A stretch of DNA of 64,000 nt from Prochlorococcus sp. AG-355-P07 (GTDB lineage: Bacteria > Cyanobacteriota > Cyanobacteriia > PCC-6307 > Cyanobiaceae), in the NCBI GenBank assembly GCA_003280575.1, contig QCEN01000003.1, positions 1 to 64,000 of the forward strand. The letters are read 5' to 3'. The notes under the pieces were generated by a model that was given only the letters and a program-made list of their open reading frames with translations, was not told the origin of the DNA and made no database searches. A program made the translations under genes and the position numbers. The first letter of the stretch is position 1, and each line of letters begins with the position of its first letter. Below, piece by piece: positions 1 through 12,677 of this stretch.

Positions 1-351
1 AGAAATTATTAAATCTTTTTTTGTATAAAGATTTCCGAGAATAAGAATTGGTTGTTTTATTCCAGAAGAGCGAAGCTTCATCCCTTCTTTTAAAGTCGCA
101 ACTCCTAATTGCGAAGCACCACCTCTGATAGCGTATTCAGAAACTACTATTGCATCATGGCCATATCCATCAGCTTTAACAACTGCCATAAATTGACAAT
201 TTTTACTTAATTGTGATCTTAGCTTCCTCACATTTGTTTCTAAGGCTTTACCTCTAACTTCAATCCATGCTCTTTGTTTTGGATCTAAATCATTTTCATA
301 AATTGGAAATTTATAAAAATTAAATCCTCGATTTGTGTGCCGAATTTGCAT
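1..351 (-). CDS. alr: Alanine racemase, N-terminal part (runs off the window start)
   Basis: Manual reverse-strand translation from ATG at 351 gives ...NCQFMAVVKADGYGHDAIVVSEYAIRGGASQLGVATLKEGMKLRSSGIKQPILILGNLY, containing the PLP-lysine motif VKADGYGHD; absent from the ORF track because truncated. Confidence 0.9.
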   Translation of the reverse strand, partial: MQIRHTNRGFNFYKFPIYENDLDPKQRAWIEVRGKALETNVRKLRSQLSKNCQFMAVVKADGYGHDAIVVSEYAIRGGASQLGVATLKEGMKLRSSGIKQPILILGNLYTKKDLIIS

Positions 352-419
352 TAACTTTGCACTATTATATGCGCTTATTGAAATATACAGTTAGCATGAC
401 ATGTAAATTGTATTTTGGC

Positions 420-926
420 ATGGGCCAGACTCTAGTTTTAAATGCTTCTTATGAACCTTTAAACATCACTTCTTGGCGAAGAGCTGTTATTTTGATGATT
501 AAAGGTAAAGCAGAAAGCTTAGAGGAAGATAAATCATATTCGATTCATTGCGGTAGAAAATTACCTACTGTTATAAGACTTCGTTACTACGTAAAGGTAC
601 CTTTTAGAGAGGTTTCTTTAACAAGAAAAAATATTCTTCTTAGAGATAATAATGCTTGCCAATACTGTAACTACAGGGGTGCTGATTTATCGATAGATCA
701 TGTTTTACCTAGAAGTAGAGGCGGAACTGATAACTGGGAAAATGTTACTACAGCTTGTCTTAGATGTAATGTTCAAAAAGGTAACCGCACACCAGAAGAA
801 GCTAATATGCCTTTACAAAGAAAGCCATACCGTCCACTAAGTAATCTCAATTTTGAAGCTACAAGGCAAATTGACTCAGGTAGGCATAAAGAATGGAGCA
901 AATATGTAATAGGAGTTGCAATTTAA
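420..926 (+). CDS. HNH endonuclease family protein
   Basis: MGQTLVLNASYEPLNITSWRRAV... with NACQYCNYRGADLSIDHVLPRSRGGTDNWENVTTACLRCNVQKGNRTPEEA HNH motif; start moved inward from the track start at 333. Confidence 0.9.
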   Translation: MGQTLVLNASYEPLNITSWRRAVILMIKGKAESLEEDKSYSIHCGRKLPTVIRLRYYVKVPFREVSLTRKNILLRDNNACQYCNYRGADLSIDHVLPRSRGGTDNWENVTTACLRCNVQKGNRTPEEANMPLQRKPYRPLSNLNFEATRQIDSGRHKEWSKYVIGVAI

Positions 927-939
927 TTAAAATAAAATT

Positions 940-2034
940 TTAATTTTCTTCTTTATTAAAATCTTCCATCATTCTCTTTTGTTCTTGTGCTATGCATGCA
1001 TCGATTACTTCATCCAATTGACCAGCTAGAATTGGCTCTAGCGAAAAATTGGAACCCAATCTATGATCAGTTGTCCTGTTGTCTTTGAAGTTATAAGTTC
1101 TAATTTTTTCACTTCTATCCCCTGTCCCCACTTGTGAAAGCCTCTGAGATCTCTCTTGGGCGTTAGCTTCTTTTAACTGAATTTCATATAATTTAGCTCT
1201 TAAAATTTCCATTGCTCGTTCACGATTTTGCAATTGTGATCTCTCTTGAGTACAAAAAACTCGTATCCCTGTGGGCTTGTGAAGAAGATCAATAGCAGTT
1301 TCTACTTTATTAACATTTTGTCCCCCTGCGCCTCCTGATCTTGCTGTGCCAACCTCTATATCAGTTGGGTCAATCTTAACCTCAACCGGATCAGCCTCAG
1401 GCATGACAGCAACAGTAGCAGTAGAAGTGTGTACTCTGCCTTGAGATTCAGTAGCTGGAACTCTTTGAACTCTATGTACACCAGCCTCGAATTTAAGTTG
1501 ACTATATACTGAATCTCCCTTGACAGAGATAACTAACTCTTTGAATCCACCCATATCTGACTCTGAAGCACTAACGGGTTTTACAGACCATCCAATTTTT
1601 TGTCCATATCTTTCATACATTCTTGCTAAATCACCCGCCCATATACAAGCCTCGTTACCTCCAGCACCTGCTCTGATTTCTAACATTACACTTCTCTCAT
1701 CTCTTGGATCTTTCGGTAATAATGCGATAGTAGCTTTTTGAATTAGTTCATTCTTACATTCTTCCAGGTTTATTAATTCCTCATTTATTAATGATTCCAT
1801 CTCTTTATCATTTCTGCTCTCTTTTAGTAGATTTTTTGAATCTTCAATTTCCTTATCAATGTCAAGTAACTTTTTAAAGTCAATTACTAGAGGTTCCAAT
1901 TTTGACCTTTCTCTTGCTATTGACTCCAATTTCTTAGGATCATTTGCTACGTCAGGATCTGCAAGTTGCACTTCCAAATTTTCAAAACTTTCTGAAGCAG
2001 TCTTCAACCTTGCAATTAGTGTTGAGTATTCCAA
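940..2034 (-). CDS. prfA: Peptide chain release factor 1
   Basis: GGQ motif ([26 protein letters not shown]), [22 protein letters not shown]. Confidence 0.97.
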   Translation of the reverse strand: MEYSTLIARLKTASESFENLEVQLADPDVANDPKKLESIARERSKLEPLVIDFKKLLDIDKEIEDSKNLLKESRNDKEMESLINEELINLEECKNELIQKATIALLPKDPRDERSVMLEIRAGAGGNEACIWAGDLARMYERYGQKIGWSVKPVSASESDMGGFKELVISVKGDSVYSQLKFEAGVHRVQRVPATESQGRVHTSTATVAVMPEADPVEVKIDPTDIEVGTARSGGAGGQNVNKVETAIDLLHKPTGIRVFCTQERSQLQNRERAMEILRAKLYEIQLKEANAQERSQRLSQVGTGDRSEKIRTYNFKDNRTTDHRLGSNFSLEPILAGQLDEVIDACIAQEQKRMMEDFNKEEN

Positions 2035-2060
2035 TTGAAATTTTGCTTAAGTTTGAAATT

Positions 2061-2321
2061 CTATTTATTAGAATCTTTTTCTTCTTTTTGCTCTTTTGAT
2101 GTGGCTGAATTAGCTGAACCCATTCCATATTTTTTCATAAACCTGTCAACTCTTCCTTCTGTATCCAAAATTTTCTGGGTTCCAGTAAAGAAAGGATGAT
2201 TACCACTCCAAACATCAACATGTAATTCAGGCTGAGTTGAACCTGTCGTCATTACAATTTCTCCATTACAAATAACTTTTGCATCTGGATACCATTTTGG
2301 ATGAATTTCTGATTTTGGCAT
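2061..2321 (-). CDS. rpmE: 50S ribosomal protein L31
   Basis: MPKSEIHPKWYPDAKVICNGE...DVWSGNHPFFTGTQKILDTEGRVDRF; internal Met used as start. Confidence 0.95.
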   Translation of the reverse strand: MPKSEIHPKWYPDAKVICNGEIVMTTGSTQPELHVDVWSGNHPFFTGTQKILDTEGRVDRFMKKYGMGSANSATSKEQKEEKDSNK

Positions 2322-2334
2322 AATTAAAATTCCT

Positions 2335-2745
2335 TTAGCGTTTAGAGAATTGTGGAGCTTTTCTTGCTTTTTTAAGACCATATTTTCTTCTTTCCTTGGC
2401 TCTAGGATCTCTACTGAGATGACCTTCAGTTTTTAAAGGTTTCCTGTTATCTGGAGATAATTCGCAAAGTGCTCTTGCTGCACCTTGCTTAATAGCATCT
2501 GCTTGGCCAGTCAAGCCGCCACCAAATACATTGACAAAAATATCATAAGAATTTTCTAAACCTAAAGTTTGCAAAGGTGCTTTTATTGAATTTAAGTGCA
2601 GAGGATTAAAGTTTAAGTAATCATCTCCTGATCGACCATTAATTTTGATTTGTCCATTCCCAGGAATCAAACGAACTCTAGCTACTGAAGTTTTTCTTCT
2701 TCCAGTTCCCCAATAAACAGCTTTGTTTTTTATTTGACTATTCAT
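2335..2745 (-). CDS. rpsI: 30S ribosomal protein S9
   Basis: [16 protein letters not shown]...[12 protein letters not shown]. Confidence 0.98.
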   Translation of the reverse strand: MNSQIKNKAVYWGTGRRKTSVARVRLIPGNGQIKINGRSGDDYLNFNPLHLNSIKAPLQTLGLENSYDIFVNVFGGGLTGQADAIKQGAARALCELSPDNRKPLKTEGHLSRDPRAKERRKYGLKKARKAPQFSKR

Positions 2746-2755
2746 TATTTATAAA

Positions 2756-3187
2756 TTAACTATTTAATAATACAGGATTCTGGGCAGCATGAGGATGATC
2801 AGCGCCTTTATAAACTTTTAATTTTTTAAATTGCTGTCTCCCCAAAGAGTTATGTGGGAGCATACCTTTAACAGCCTGCTCAATAATTCTTTCAGGAATT
2901 CTTTCTTGAAGAGACTCAAATTTTTCAACTTTCATTCCTCCAGGTCTGCCAGAATGTCTTCTATACAATTTTTGTGATGCTTTTTTCCCTGTTACCTCAA
3001 CTTTCTCAGCATTTACAACAATAACAAAATCTCCTGTATCTAAATGAGGTGTAAATGTTGGTTTATTTTTTCCTCTTAAAACAGTTGCAATTTCTGTAGC
3101 AAGTCTCCCAAGTGTCTTATCTTTTGCGTCAACTAAAAACCAATTTCTTTCTATAGTTTCTAAAGACGGAGTAATTGTTTTATTCAT
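2756..3187 (-). CDS. rplM: 50S ribosomal protein L13
   Basis: [48 protein letters not shown]. Confidence 0.98.
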   Translation of the reverse strand: MNKTITPSLETIERNWFLVDAKDKTLGRLATEIATVLRGKNKPTFTPHLDTGDFVIVVNAEKVEVTGKKASQKLYRRHSGRPGGMKVEKFESLQERIPERIIEQAVKGMLPHNSLGRQQFKKLKVYKGADHPHAAQNPVLLNS

Positions 3188-3318
3188 TTACCAAATTTAT
3201 GCAAATAAATTTAATTTAGTTTTAAATTCTACATCATTGAAGGAATATTAAACAATAATATTAGATGATTTACGCAAATAATTAGCTTTAATCAAATTTA
3301 CTTAAGAATTACCTTTAA

Positions 3319-4107
3319 TTAAAATATAGGAAAAAAATCATTATTTTTAATCTTTTTAAAAACATTTTCTCGGTAAACGGCATTTACAAAACATAATCCC
3401 TTAGCTGGAGCTGATTCTTTAACATCATTTTTCTTTTTGTTTATCCATCTATCTGTAAAAATTTCAGGCGATATTTTTTTTTCTCCAACTAACACTAGTT
3501 GTCCAATAATTAAACGAACCATTCCGTAGAGAAAACCAGTAGCTTTAATATCAATTAAAATCAAATCTTCTACTCTTTTAATGTCAATATTTTTTATTTT
3601 TGTAATAGAGTTTTTCCTGTTGCTTCCACTTTTCTGAAAAGCAAAAAAATCATGCTCTCCTTCCATTCTCTTTAAAACACTAGACATTAAAACTTCATCT
3701 AATACTTTTTGGTATCTGTGCCATGACCAATTATCTATAAACAAGTTAGGGAATTTACTATTATTAATGACATATCGATAATGTCTATAAACTGCTGAAT
3801 AGCATGCATGCCAGGTATCCTTAACTTCAACTGATTCCAAGATTCTAATTGTTGAGGGTAAAAGACCATTTAGGACATCTGAATAACTATTACCTGGAAT
3901 AACACAATCAACATCAAAGTGAACTACTTGACCTGATGCATGAACCCCCGCATCAGTTCTACCTGCTGCAAATGTCCTTACTTTGTGATGTGAAATCTTA
4001 AAAAGAGCTTGCTCTAGAATTTCCTGAATTGCAATTGCATTTTTTTGTCTTTGCCAACCTGAATAATTAGATCCATCATATTGGATTAGTAAAGCTACTC
4101 TTTTCAA
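3319..4107 (-). CDS. truA: tRNA pseudouridine(38-40) synthase
   Basis: IQYDGSNYSGWQRQ, AAGRTDAGVHASGQVVHFD catalytic motif. Confidence 0.96.
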   Translation of the reverse strand: MKRVALLIQYDGSNYSGWQRQKNAIAIQEILEQALFKISHHKVRTFAAGRTDAGVHASGQVVHFDVDCVIPGNSYSDVLNGLLPSTIRILESVEVKDTWHACYSAVYRHYRYVINNSKFPNLFIDNWSWHRYQKVLDEVLMSSVLKRMEGEHDFFAFQKSGSNRKNSITKIKNIDIKRVEDLILIDIKATGFLYGMVRLIIGQLVLVGEKKISPEIFTDRWINKKKNDVKESAPAKGLCFVNAVYRENVFKKIKNNDFFPIF

Positions 4108-4143
4108 AAGTAATTTTTAGGAAAAGCCTCTTTATTAATTAAC

Positions 4144-4494
4144 TTAAACAAGCTCAATTATAGCCATCTGCGCGTTATCACCTTTTCTAGAGACGGTTCG
4201 TACTATGCGAGTATAACCACCTTTTCTATCTCCATATCTTTCCTTTGCTTTTTCAAATAATGAGTGAACTAATTTCTTATCATATATATATCCAATAGCT
4301 CTTCTTCTAGAAGCCAAACTTCCTTCTTTAGCAAGTGATATCATACGTTCTGCTTCGTTTCTTAAAGCTTTTGCCCTAGCTTTTGTTGTTGTTACTCTAC
4401 CTTCCCTTATTAATTGAGTAGTCAAACCTCTAAGGAGTGCTTTTCTCTGGTCAGCAGGTTTACTCAATAATGGAATTCTAAGTTGGTGTCTCAT
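4144..4494 (-). CDS. rplQ: 50S ribosomal protein L17
   Basis: [49 protein letters not shown]. Confidence 0.98.
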   Translation of the reverse strand: MRHQLRIPLLSKPADQRKALLRGLTTQLIREGRVTTTKARAKALRNEAERMISLAKEGSLASRRRAIGYIYDKKLVHSLFEKAKERYGDRKGGYTRIVRTVSRKGDNAQMAIIELV

Positions 4495-4508
4495 AATCTT
4501 AAAAATTG

Positions 4509-5447
4509 TTAAACAGAGGTTCTGCTTTGTGGAATAGAAATACCGATTCTCTCAAGAGCTTCGATAACTTCATCTGCAGATTTAGAGCCAAAGTTCTTAA
4601 TTTCAAGAAGATCTTCATAGCTAAAGCCCATTAAATCTGAAACTGAATTAACTTGCGCCCTTTTTAAACAATTATATGCTCTCACGGACAAGTTTAGTTC
4701 CTCAAGAGGAATTTGAGCTTCAGGAGATGGTTCAGGTTCCTCAGGTAATTCCTCAACCATTGTAACAGTAGCAAGAGGCTGGAAGAGTTCTATTAATTGG
4801 TTTGCAGCTTCAGCTATGGCATCATCAGGACTTGTTGAACCATCTGTTACGACTTCCATTTTTAATCTTTCTCTACCTGTTCCACCTTCTGCTACGGCAG
4901 TTTCATCAATCGTAAAATTCACTCTCTTCACAGGCATAAATACAGCATCTATTTGGAGTAAATCAATAGCAGTTGTCTCTTCATTCTTGCGATCAACAGG
5001 TCTATATCCAACACCTCTTTCAACATGAATTTCCAACTCTAAGTTGTGACCCTCCTGAATAGTTGCGATTGGTTTTTCACCATCAACAATTTCAACTTGA
5101 GAGGAGAATTGAATATCATTCGCCTTCACTTCCATTGGACCGCTCGCTACTAACCTGCCAATCTCAAGCTCTGGATTAGTACTATTTAGTGATAGTTGCT
5201 TACAATTGAGAAGAATATCTAAGACGTCTTCTCTAACTCCAGGAATGGTGGCATATTCATGATTAATTCCTGCTATTCTTACTGCAGTCACTGCACTCCC
5301 TTCAAGTCCTCCCATTAGGACTCTCCTAAGAGAATTACCCAAAGTTGTAGCTTGTCCCCTTTCTAGAGGGCCAATTAAAAAAGTTCCTGTTTGGGAGCGA
5401 TCATCTGCTATTTGATGGTCGATTCTGTCAATCTGGTATTGCAACAC
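4509..5447 (-). CDS. rpoA: DNA-directed RNA polymerase subunit alpha
   Basis: [33 protein letters not shown] plus alpha-[24 protein letters not shown]. Confidence 0.98.
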   Translation of the reverse strand: MLQYQIDRIDHQIADDRSQTGTFLIGPLERGQATTLGNSLRRVLMGGLEGSAVTAVRIAGINHEYATIPGVREDVLDILLNCKQLSLNSTNPELEIGRLVASGPMEVKANDIQFSSQVEIVDGEKPIATIQEGHNLELEIHVERGVGYRPVDRKNEETTAIDLLQIDAVFMPVKRVNFTIDETAVAEGGTGRERLKMEVVTDGSTSPDDAIAEAANQLIELFQPLATVTMVEELPEEPEPSPEAQIPLEELNLSVRAYNCLKRAQVNSVSDLMGFSYEDLLEIKNFGSKSADEVIEALERIGISIPQSRTSV

Positions 5448-5500
5448 GGAAAAAAATGAGGTTAAAAGTTTTTATTGGGGGGTTAGAGAATGGATAAAAC

Positions 5501-5893
5501 TTAAACGCGTCTTCGTTTAGGTCTTCTACATCCATTATGAGGTAACGGAGTTACATCTCTTATTAGAGTTATTTCTAAACCGGCCACTTGTAAAGCTCTT
5601 ATGGCCGTTTCCCTACCTGCGCCGGGTCCTCTTACTAATACTTCTATTTGTCTCATGCCTTGATCAAGTGCTCTTCTAGCTGCAGCTTCAGCTGCAGTTT
5701 GAGCAGCAAATGGTGTGCCTTTCCTAGCACCTTTAAATCCACTAGCACCTGCAGATGACCAAGAAATTACATGGCCAGAAGTGTCGGAAATTGAAACGAT
5801 AGTATTATTAAATGTGCTTTGGATATGTACCACGCCATTAGGTACATTACGTTTGGATTTCTTTGAACCTGTTTTTTTTACTGTAGCTGCCAT
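5501..5893 (-). CDS. rpsK: 30S ribosomal protein S11
   Basis: [46 protein letters not shown]. Confidence 0.98.
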   Translation of the reverse strand: MAATVKKTGSKKSKRNVPNGVVHIQSTFNNTIVSISDTSGHVISWSSAGASGFKGARKGTPFAAQTAAEAAARRALDQGMRQIEVLVRGPGAGRETAIRALQVAGLEITLIRDVTPLPHNGCRRPKRRRV

Positions 5894-5937
5894 GATGTTT
5901 TAATTTAATACTTAAATTTGTAAATAGATTTAGTTAA

Positions 5938-6303
5938 TTATTTTTTTCTTCCAGCAACTGTTTTCCTCGAACCCCTTCTTGTTCTTGCATTGGTTCTAGT
6001 TCTCTGACCTCTTACTGGAAGACTCAATCTATGTCTTCTTCCTCTCAAACACCCTATATCTTGTAGACGTTTTAAAGCCATTCCCTCTTTTCTTCTTAAA
6101 TCCCCTTCTAAAGTGAATTCCTCTGAAGCACCTCTAAGTTTTTGCACTTCAGAATCTGAAAGATCTTTGACACGAGTATCAGGGTTTACACCCGTATTAG
6201 CAAGAATTAGCTTTGATCTCGTCAAACCAATGCCATAAACGTATGTAAGTGCAATTTCAACTCGCTTTTCGCGAGGTATGTCAATTCCTGCAATCCTGGC
6301 CAC
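5938..6303 (-). CDS. rpsM: 30S ribosomal protein S13
   Basis: [31 protein letters not shown]...[14 protein letters not shown]. Confidence 0.98.
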   Translation of the reverse strand: MARIAGIDIPREKRVEIALTYVYGIGLTRSKLILANTGVNPDTRVKDLSDSEVQKLRGASEEFTLEGDLRRKEGMALKRLQDIGCLRGRRHRLSLPVRGQRTRTNARTRRGSRKTVAGRKK

Positions 6304-6344
6304 GTGTTTTGAATAAGTAAAAGTTTGAATTTAAGGGTTGAGAT

Positions 6345-6461
6345 TTAACCCTGACGCTGTTTATTGCGAGGTCTTTTCTTGTTAATAACATAGATTTTAC
6401 CTCTTCTCCTCACGATCTGATCGTCAGGACTAATTTTTTTGACTGAAGATCTGACCTTCAT
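6345..6461 (-). CDS. rpmJ: 50S ribosomal protein L36 (not in the supplied ORF track)
   Basis: Manual translation: [38 protein letters not shown] (38 aa); canonical position between adk and rpsM. Confidence 0.95.
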   Translation of the reverse strand: MKVRSSVKKISPDDQIVRRRGKIYVINKKRPRNKQRQG

Positions 6462-6505
6462 AGGGATTTAACAAATTAACGTTAATACTATATTCTACAT
6501 CATCA

Positions 6506-7054
6506 TCAAGCCATTTTTTGTTTGATATCAGAGGAAATAGTTTTTAAATCTCTATCAGCATCGATATATTCTAATAATGAGAGATTTTTAAAATATTGAA
6601 TTAATGGTTCTGTAGTTTTTTTATAAATGTCAACTCTTGTTCTAATTGTCTCTTCCGTATCGTCTTTTCTTCCTCTTAAAAGCAAACGTTTAATTAAAAC
6701 TTCTTCTGGAATATCTAGATAAAAAACCACTTCCAAAGGTTGATTAATTTCAGTTAAGACCTCATTCAATGAATTTGCTTGAGATAGATTTCTTGGGTAA
6801 CCATCTAAAATCCATCCATTATTTTTATTATCTAAATTTTGTTTTACTATCTTTAATACAAGTTCATCGCTAACAAGTTCACCTCTATTCATAATATCTT
6901 TTACCTCAATACCGAGGATAGTATTCATTTCGATTTCTTTTCTTAATAATTCACCGGTAGAAAGGTGCAAGTAAGAATAAGTTTGACTTAGCAATTCCGC
7001 TTGAGTCCCTTTCCCCGCCCCAGGAGCCCCTAAAAATAATAAATGTTTCTTCAT
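6506..7054 (-). CDS. adk: Adenylate kinase
   Basis: [43 protein letters not shown]. Confidence 0.97.
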   Translation of the reverse strand: MKKHLLFLGAPGAGKGTQAELLSQTYSYLHLSTGELLRKEIEMNTILGIEVKDIMNRGELVSDELVLKIVKQNLDNKNNGWILDGYPRNLSQANSLNEVLTEINQPLEVVFYLDIPEEVLIKRLLLRGRKDDTEETIRTRVDIYKKTTEPLIQYFKNLSLLEYIDADRDLKTISSDIKQKMA

Positions 7055-8373
7055 TAATTGTTGATTAGGCCTTCATACCTTTGGGAAATAACATAAGTTT
7101 GAATTTGCTTCGCAGTATCTATAGCGACACCCACAAGAATAAGTAATGAAGTTGCTCCTAAACCTTGAAAAGTCTGAACATTTGTAGCTCTTTCTACTGC
7201 AGCTGGAATAATAGCTACTGAACCCAGAAATAATCCACCTAATAATGTCAACCTATTTTGTATACCTGATAGGTAATTTGCTGTATTAGTACCAGGTCTA
7301 ACTCCTGGTATTGCAACTCCTCCTTTCTTTAAATTTGAAGCTACATCAACTGGATTGATAGTAAGAGATGCGTAAAAATAGGAGAACCCCAAAATCAATG
7401 AGAAAAAAGTAAGAGCATATGGCCATGGATTAGAGGATCCAGGATTTAAACTACTTGCCAACTTGATTAGGACTGGATTTCCCGTAACATTTGCAATAGT
7501 TATGGGTAAAAATATTAAAGCAGATGCAAATATAATAGGCATAACTCCTCCTGCATTTAATTTCAAAGGTAAATAACTTTGTCTTGTAGGAAGTAGTGTT
7601 GAATTTCCTATTTGTCTTTTTGCACTAACAATAGGTATGCGTCTTGCTCCCTCTTGAACAAAAATGATACCAACAATAGTTAGTAAAAATACTCCAAGTA
7701 AAACTGCTATACCTAAAACATCTCCTCTATCGCCAGTCTGAGCTTTTTCAATGGTTGAACTTAGAGCCTTAGGTAAAGTCGAGACAATATTCAAAAAAAT
7801 CACTAGTGAAGCTCCTTGACCTATCCCTTTCTCCGTAATAATTTCACTAAACCACATTACTAACATTGAACCAGTAACTAATGCAATGGAGGTTTGTAAG
7901 ACAAATGTAGTTTCACTTATCCCCTGAATAGCATATTGTCTAAGAATTAAGGAAAAAATTATACTTTGCAAAAACCCCCATCCTAAAGAAACATATCTTG
8001 TTATTTGAGCAATTTTTCTTCTTCCCGCTTCTCCTTCATTTTTTTGTAAGTCTTCAAGAACAGGCAATGATGCTGTGAGAAGCTGAATAATAATTGATGC
8101 GTTGATGAAAGGGAGTATTCCTAATGCGAATATTCCTAGTGTTGAAATTCCTCCTCCAGTAAAAATATCTAAAAAACCTATTAATTGTCCCCCTTGATCT
8201 ATAAAACTTTTAAAGGCAACCCTATCAATACCTGGCATTGGAATATAAATACCAAGTCTTACTAAAAGGAGAAGACCTAAAGTTGTTAAAACCCTACTTC
8301 TAAGCTCTTTATTTAAAAATAATTGAGAAAGTATTTCTGAAGCGTTAGGATTTCTACTTTTGTTGACAAACAT
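7054..8373 (-). CDS. secY: Preprotein translocase subunit SecY
   Basis: Polytopic protein; [46 protein letters not shown]; located downstream of rplO. Confidence 0.98.
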   Translation of the reverse strand: MFVNKSRNPNASEILSQLFLNKELRSRVLTTLGLLLLVRLGIYIPMPGIDRVAFKSFIDQGGQLIGFLDIFTGGGISTLGIFALGILPFINASIIIQLLTASLPVLEDLQKNEGEAGRRKIAQITRYVSLGWGFLQSIIFSLILRQYAIQGISETTFVLQTSIALVTGSMLVMWFSEIITEKGIGQGASLVIFLNIVSTLPKALSSTIEKAQTGDRGDVLGIAVLLGVFLLTIVGIIFVQEGARRIPIVSAKRQIGNSTLLPTRQSYLPLKLNAGGVMPIIFASALIFLPITIANVTGNPVLIKLASSLNPGSSNPWPYALTFFSLILGFSYFYASLTINPVDVASNLKKGGVAIPGVRPGTNTANYLSGIQNRLTLLGGLFLGSVAIIPAAVERATNVQTFQGLGATSLLILVGVAIDTAKQIQTYVISQRYEGLINN

Positions 8374-8402
8374 TTTAAAGCTTAACTAAATTTTTAATAA
8401 AT

Positions 8403-8861
8403 TTATTTATTATTTATAAGCTCGCAGGATCCACCTGCATCCTCAATTTTTTGTTTTGCAACTTTTGTGAATGCATGAGCTTGGACTTTTAACTTAACAT
8501 TAATTTTTCCGTTACCTAGGATTTTTAGAGGAAATTTTGGCTTGAAGATTAATCCTTTCTTAACTAGTGAGTCAAGGTTAACAGTATCGTTATCTTTGAA
8601 ATCATTTAATTTTTCTAAGTTAATAATAGAAAAGTTCTTTTGATTAATAATTTCAAAGTGCTTTAATTTTGGAACTCTTCTATAAAGAGGCATTTGGCCA
8701 CCCTCAAAGCCTGGACGTGTGGGTCTTCCAGAACGTGACTTTTGTCCTCTCATCCCGAAACCACATGACGCACCCTGACCGGCAGCAATACCTCTACCCT
8801 TTCTTAATTTTTTCTTTCTCGAGCCAGAGTTTGATTTAAGTGTATTTAATGTTGAAGTCAT
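8403..8861 (-). CDS. rplO: 50S ribosomal protein L15
   Basis: [28 protein letters not shown]...[14 protein letters not shown]. Confidence 0.97.
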   Translation of the reverse strand: MTSTLNTLKSNSGSRKKKLRKGRGIAAGQGASCGFGMRGQKSRSGRPTRPGFEGGQMPLYRRVPKLKHFEIINQKNFSIINLEKLNDFKDNDTVNLDSLVKKGLIFKPKFPLKILGNGKINVKLKVQAHAFTKVAKQKIEDAGGSCELINNK

Positions 8862-8866
8862 GATTT

Positions 8867-9487
8867 TCAAGAATAGAGCTGTTCAAGTGAAATCCCCCTC
8901 TCCCTTGAGGCAGATTTGTGTGTTCTTAATTGAGAAAGAGCCACCATAGCAGCTCTTGCATTATTCAAAGGTGTTTTACTACCTAATCTTTTTGCTAAGA
9001 CATTTTTTATGCCCGCTAATTCTAAAACTGTTCTTATTGAACCACCAGCAATTACACCTGTACCTGGTGCCGCTGGTCTAATAAGTACATTAGCAGCACC
9101 ATTTTGTCCTATAGATAAAGTTGGTATTGAATTATTTGGGGTTAAGGGAACCCTAACAAGATTCTTTTTACCATCTGAAACTCCCTTTCTCACAGCACCA
9201 ATCACATCTCCAGCTTTTCCAACACCCACTCCAACTTGACCTTTTTCATTACCTACAACAACAATTGCTCTAAAACTCATTTTTTTTCCACCTTTAACAG
9301 TTTTAGAAACGCGTCGAATTTGAACAACTCTTTCTTGCCAATCAGAATCTCTCTCTAGATTTTTCGCATCACCTCTTTTGTTTCTCTTTCGATCATTACG
9401 ATTATTCTTTTTTTGTTCCACGGGCATAACCTCTGGAACGTTATCGTTCTTGGATTGCATTTCTTGTTTTGTTGGAGTGTCAGTCAT
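8867..9487 (-). CDS. rpsE: 30S ribosomal protein S5
   Basis: [46 protein letters not shown]. Confidence 0.98.
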   Translation of the reverse strand: MTDTPTKQEMQSKNDNVPEVMPVEQKKNNRNDRKRNKRGDAKNLERDSDWQERVVQIRRVSKTVKGGKKMSFRAIVVVGNEKGQVGVGVGKAGDVIGAVRKGVSDGKKNLVRVPLTPNNSIPTLSIGQNGAANVLIRPAAPGTGVIAGGSIRTVLELAGIKNVLAKRLGSKTPLNNARAAMVALSQLRTHKSASRERGISLEQLYS

Positions 9488-9502
9488 AGTAAAAATTAAA
9501 AG

Positions 9503-9871
9503 TTAAAATTCTAGGCCTGCTTCACGAGCAGCGTCAGCAAGTGCCTTAACTCTACCGTGATATAAATTACCTCCACGGTCAAAAATTACTTGTTTTATAC
9601 CCTTTTTTATTGCTCTCTTTGCTAATAGTTTTCCTACAATGGAAGAAGAATTGCAATCAGAGGCTAATTTCTCGGATTTTTCTCTTAGTTCTTTATCAAT
9701 AGTTGAAGCTGAGCAAATAGTTTTTTGAGAGTCATCATCTATCACCTGAGCATAAATATGGTTATTGGAGCGAAAAACAGACAATCTTGGACGCGTTGCA
9801 TCCCCAATTAAGAATCTCCTTAATCTTCTATGTCTTTTTTGGGTTTGTAATTTCCTGGAAATTTTGGTCAT
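9503..9871 (-). CDS. rplR: 50S ribosomal protein L18
   Basis: [25 protein letters not shown]...[26 protein letters not shown]. Confidence 0.98.
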   Translation of the reverse strand: MTKISRKLQTQKRHRRLRRFLIGDATRPRLSVFRSNNHIYAQVIDDDSQKTICSASTIDKELREKSEKLASDCNSSSIVGKLLAKRAIKKGIKQVIFDRGGNLYHGRVKALADAAREAGLEF

Positions 9872-9885
9872 TTTTTTAATTAGGA

Positions 9886-10425
9886 TTATTTTTTGCCAGA
9901 TTTACCAGCTTTTCTAAGGATTCTCTCATCATGGTACTTAATCCCTTTACCTTTGTATGGCTCTGGAGGTCTAATTGATCTGATTTTTGCTGCTTCATTA
10001 CCAACAATTTCCTTATCAATTCCAGATACGGTAACGTTTGTATTACTCTCAACTTTGTATGTTATACCATCAGGGGGGATCATTTCTACAGGATGACTAT
10101 ATCCTGCACTAACAACTAGATTCTTGCCTTTTACTTGTGCTCTTGATCCAACCCCTACAATTTCCAGTTTTTTTGAAAAACCTTGACTAACCCCTTCAAC
10201 CATATTCGCAATTAAGGCTCTACATAAACCATGTCTTTGCCTTGAAAATATTTTAGTGGTAGTAGGAATTACAACAACAGTATTATCTTTTTTATCAAAA
10301 CTAACTCCCTCGGGCATCTGACGTTTTAACTCACCCTTAGGGCCTTTAACTGTAACTGTTAATCCATCAAAGTCAACAGTCACCTTATCTGGTATCAGTA
10401 CTGGTGTTTTTCCAATTCTTGACAT
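9886..10425 (-). CDS. rplF: 50S ribosomal protein L6
   Basis: [15 protein letters not shown]...[28 protein letters not shown]. Confidence 0.98.
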   Translation of the reverse strand: MSRIGKTPVLIPDKVTVDFDGLTVTVKGPKGELKRQMPEGVSFDKKDNTVVVIPTTTKIFSRQRHGLCRALIANMVEGVSQGFSKKLEIVGVGSRAQVKGKNLVVSAGYSHPVEMIPPDGITYKVESNTNVTVSGIDKEIVGNEAAKIRSIRPPEPYKGKGIKYHDERILRKAGKSGKK

Positions 10426-10437
10426 GATTAATCCTCC

Positions 10438-10839
10438 TTAATAAACATAGCAAAGTACTTCCCCACCTATACCTTGCTTCCTTGCATCACGATCACTCAT
10501 GACACCTTTAGAAGTAGATATGATAGCAACTCCGAGGCCTCCAAGAACTTTTGGTAAAGCTCTAGTATTTTTATAAATTCTCAAACCAGGTTTACTAACT
10601 CTTTGCATTGATCGAATAGTAGGGAATTTATTCTTGCCACTATATTTCAATCCAAGTATTATTTGTGATTTATAGCCTTCACCTTCCTCGTTAATATCAG
10701 AAATGAAACCCTCTTTTTGAAGTACTTTTGCAATACTTAAGGACATTTTTGAACTTGGGATTGTAGTGGTTGTATGCTTTTTTTGGCTCGCATTTCTAAT
10801 TCGAGTAAGCATATCTGAAATAGGATCGTGATTTGACAT
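10438..10839 (-). CDS. rpsH: 30S ribosomal protein S8
   Basis: [13 protein letters not shown]...[27 protein letters not shown]. Confidence 0.98.
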   Translation of the reverse strand: MSNHDPISDMLTRIRNASQKKHTTTTIPSSKMSLSIAKVLQKEGFISDINEEGEGYKSQIILGLKYSGKNKFPTIRSMQRVSKPGLRIYKNTRALPKVLGGLGVAIISTSKGVMSDRDARKQGIGGEVLCYVY

Positions 10840-10848
10840 GGTTTTAAT

Positions 10849-11388
10849 TTAATTCTTACTAAAAGGCATACCTAACTCTTGCAAGAGAGCTTTACCTTCT
10901 TGATCTGTTCTCGCACTCGTGACAATGGTAATATCCATACCTCTTATTGAGTCTATTTTATCAAAAGAGATTTCAGGAAAAATTAATTGCTCTTTCACCC
11001 CAACAGTATAATTCCCTCTTCCATCAAAACTTTTTGGATTAACTCCTCTAAAGTCTCTTATTCTTGGTAAAGCTAGATTTATAAATCTCTCTAAAAAAGA
11101 ATACATCCTGTCACCTCTCAAAGTTACAGTGCAACCAATTGGCATGCCTTCACGAATTTTAAAACCCGCTATAGCTTTTTTGGCCCTAGTTACTAGAGCT
11201 TTTTGTCCTGTTATTGTTGCCATTTCATTTAATGAAGCCTCTAAAGCTTTTGAATTTGAAGCAGCTTCACCAAGACCTCTATTAACGTTGACTTTGACAA
11301 CTTTAGGTACTTGATGAATATTTTTAAGACCAAGTTCCTTTAAAAGTTTTGGTCTAATTGATTCTTTGTAGCGATTTTTTAGAGTCAT
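10849..11388 (-). CDS. rplE: 50S ribosomal protein L5
   Basis: [19 protein letters not shown]...[28 protein letters not shown]. Confidence 0.98.
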   Translation of the reverse strand: MTLKNRYKESIRPKLLKELGLKNIHQVPKVVKVNVNRGLGEAASNSKALEASLNEMATITGQKALVTRAKKAIAGFKIREGMPIGCTVTLRGDRMYSFLERFINLALPRIRDFRGVNPKSFDGRGNYTVGVKEQLIFPEISFDKIDSIRGMDITIVTSARTDQEGKALLQELGMPFSKN

Positions 11389-11463
11389 AATTTTTTTGTT
11401 AATTCTGGTCTTTGTCAGAATTGATAAATTAGGAAAAGTTGAAATCTGGTTTCTGATGAAAAA

Positions 11464-11820
11464 TTAATCAATTACTTCACCAGTTTTCTTCAGTCTTCTT
11501 TTCTTAACTCCCTCATTATCAATAAAGTATTCAATCTTACTTGTAAGATTTTTATCCTTTGAAAAAAACATTACATTTGATGCATGTAAAGATGCTTCTT
11601 CAGTAAGTATTCTTCCAGTTTCTCCTTCCTGGGTTGGTTTTACATGTTTAGTCCTAAGATTAATTCCTTTAACGACAACTCTATTTTCAAGAGGGATAGT
11701 TTTTAAAACCTCTCCAGTTTTACCTTTTTCCTTTCCGTTAATTACCTTTACTAAATCTCCAGTTTTGATTCTCATTTTTATTTTTTGGAAATTCTTTTTT
11801 TGTTTTAATGAATCCAACAT
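11464..11820 (-). CDS. rplX: 50S ribosomal protein L24
   Basis: [24 protein letters not shown]-type KOW motif ([25 protein letters not shown]); start may be internal MRIKTGD. Confidence 0.95.
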   Translation of the reverse strand: MLDSLKQKKNFQKIKMRIKTGDLVKVINGKEKGKTGEVLKTIPLENRVVVKGINLRTKHVKPTQEGETGRILTEEASLHASNVMFFSKDKNLTSKIEYFIDNEGVKKRRLKKTGEVID

Positions 11821-12186
11821 TTAAATCACCTCCGGAGCAAGAGAAACAATTTTAGTGTAATTTTTATCCCGCAGTTCTCTTGCCACAGGACCAAAAACTC
11901 TTGTTCCTTTTGGATTCTTATCCTCATTAATCAAAACAGCAGCATTATCATCAAATCTGATTGAATTACCAGTATTTCTTCTTAATGTAGCTTTTGTTCT
12001 AACGATGACGGCTTTCACAACTTCAGACTTCTTAACTCCCATATTTGGAAGAGCATCTTTAACAGTTGCTACAATAACATCTCCTACATGAGCGTATCTT
12101 CTATTAGAGCCTAAAACCCTAATACATTGGAGTCTTTTCGCTCCGCTATTATCAGCAACTGTTAGATAAGTTTCTTGTTGAATCAT
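11821..12186 (-). CDS. rplN: 50S ribosomal protein L14
   Basis: [26 protein letters not shown]. Confidence 0.98.
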
Positions 12187-12449
12187 TTTTTGACCTCCTC
12201 TGACTCAATTGTTTTGTTGAGGATCTGTTCTATTGCCCATCTTTTATGAGCACTAAGTGGTCTAGTTTCTCTAATCTTAACTCGATCACCTAAAGCACAT
12301 ATATTTTCAGGATCATGCACCTTGTATCTCGTAGTCCTACTTACAATTTTTTTATAAGTGGGGTGTGGATATCTGTTAATAACAGCGACAACAACTGTTT
12401 TGTCCATTTTGTCACTGACAACAGTACCAATTCTTTCTTTGAGTGCCAT
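12183..12449 (-). CDS. rpsQ: 30S ribosomal protein S17
   Basis: [32 protein letters not shown]. Confidence 0.98.
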
Positions 12450-12458
12450 AACTAATAA

Positions 12459-12677
12459 TTAATCAGAAGTAGTTTTAGAAGCAGATTGACTCTTACTGAG
12501 AGTTAGTAATTGAGCAACTTGTTTCTTTATTTTTTTGAATTTATGAGTTTCATTGAGCTGTCTCGTAGCTTGTTTGAATCTCAAATCAAAAAGATCTTTT
12601 CTTAATTGGTCAATCTTTTCAGTAATTTGTTCAGAATTTAATTTTTTAAATTCTTTAAGAGACTCTGAGTTTTTCAT
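12459..12677 (-). CDS. rpmC: 50S ribosomal protein L29
   Basis: [35 protein letters not shown]. Confidence 0.95.
   Translation of the reverse strand: MKNSESLKEFKKLNSEQITEKIDQLRKDLFDLRFKQATRQLNETHKFKKIKKQVAQLLTLSKSQSASKTTSD

Noticed and set aside
1520-1741. 73-aa ORF antisense to prfA (and similar antisense ORFs at 4816, 5715, 9009, 9893, 11129, 15879, 16182, 41140, 41620, 54702, 55257, 61671)
   Set aside because: Antisense to strongly conserved genes, with no recognisable domain; expected by-products of codon usage.
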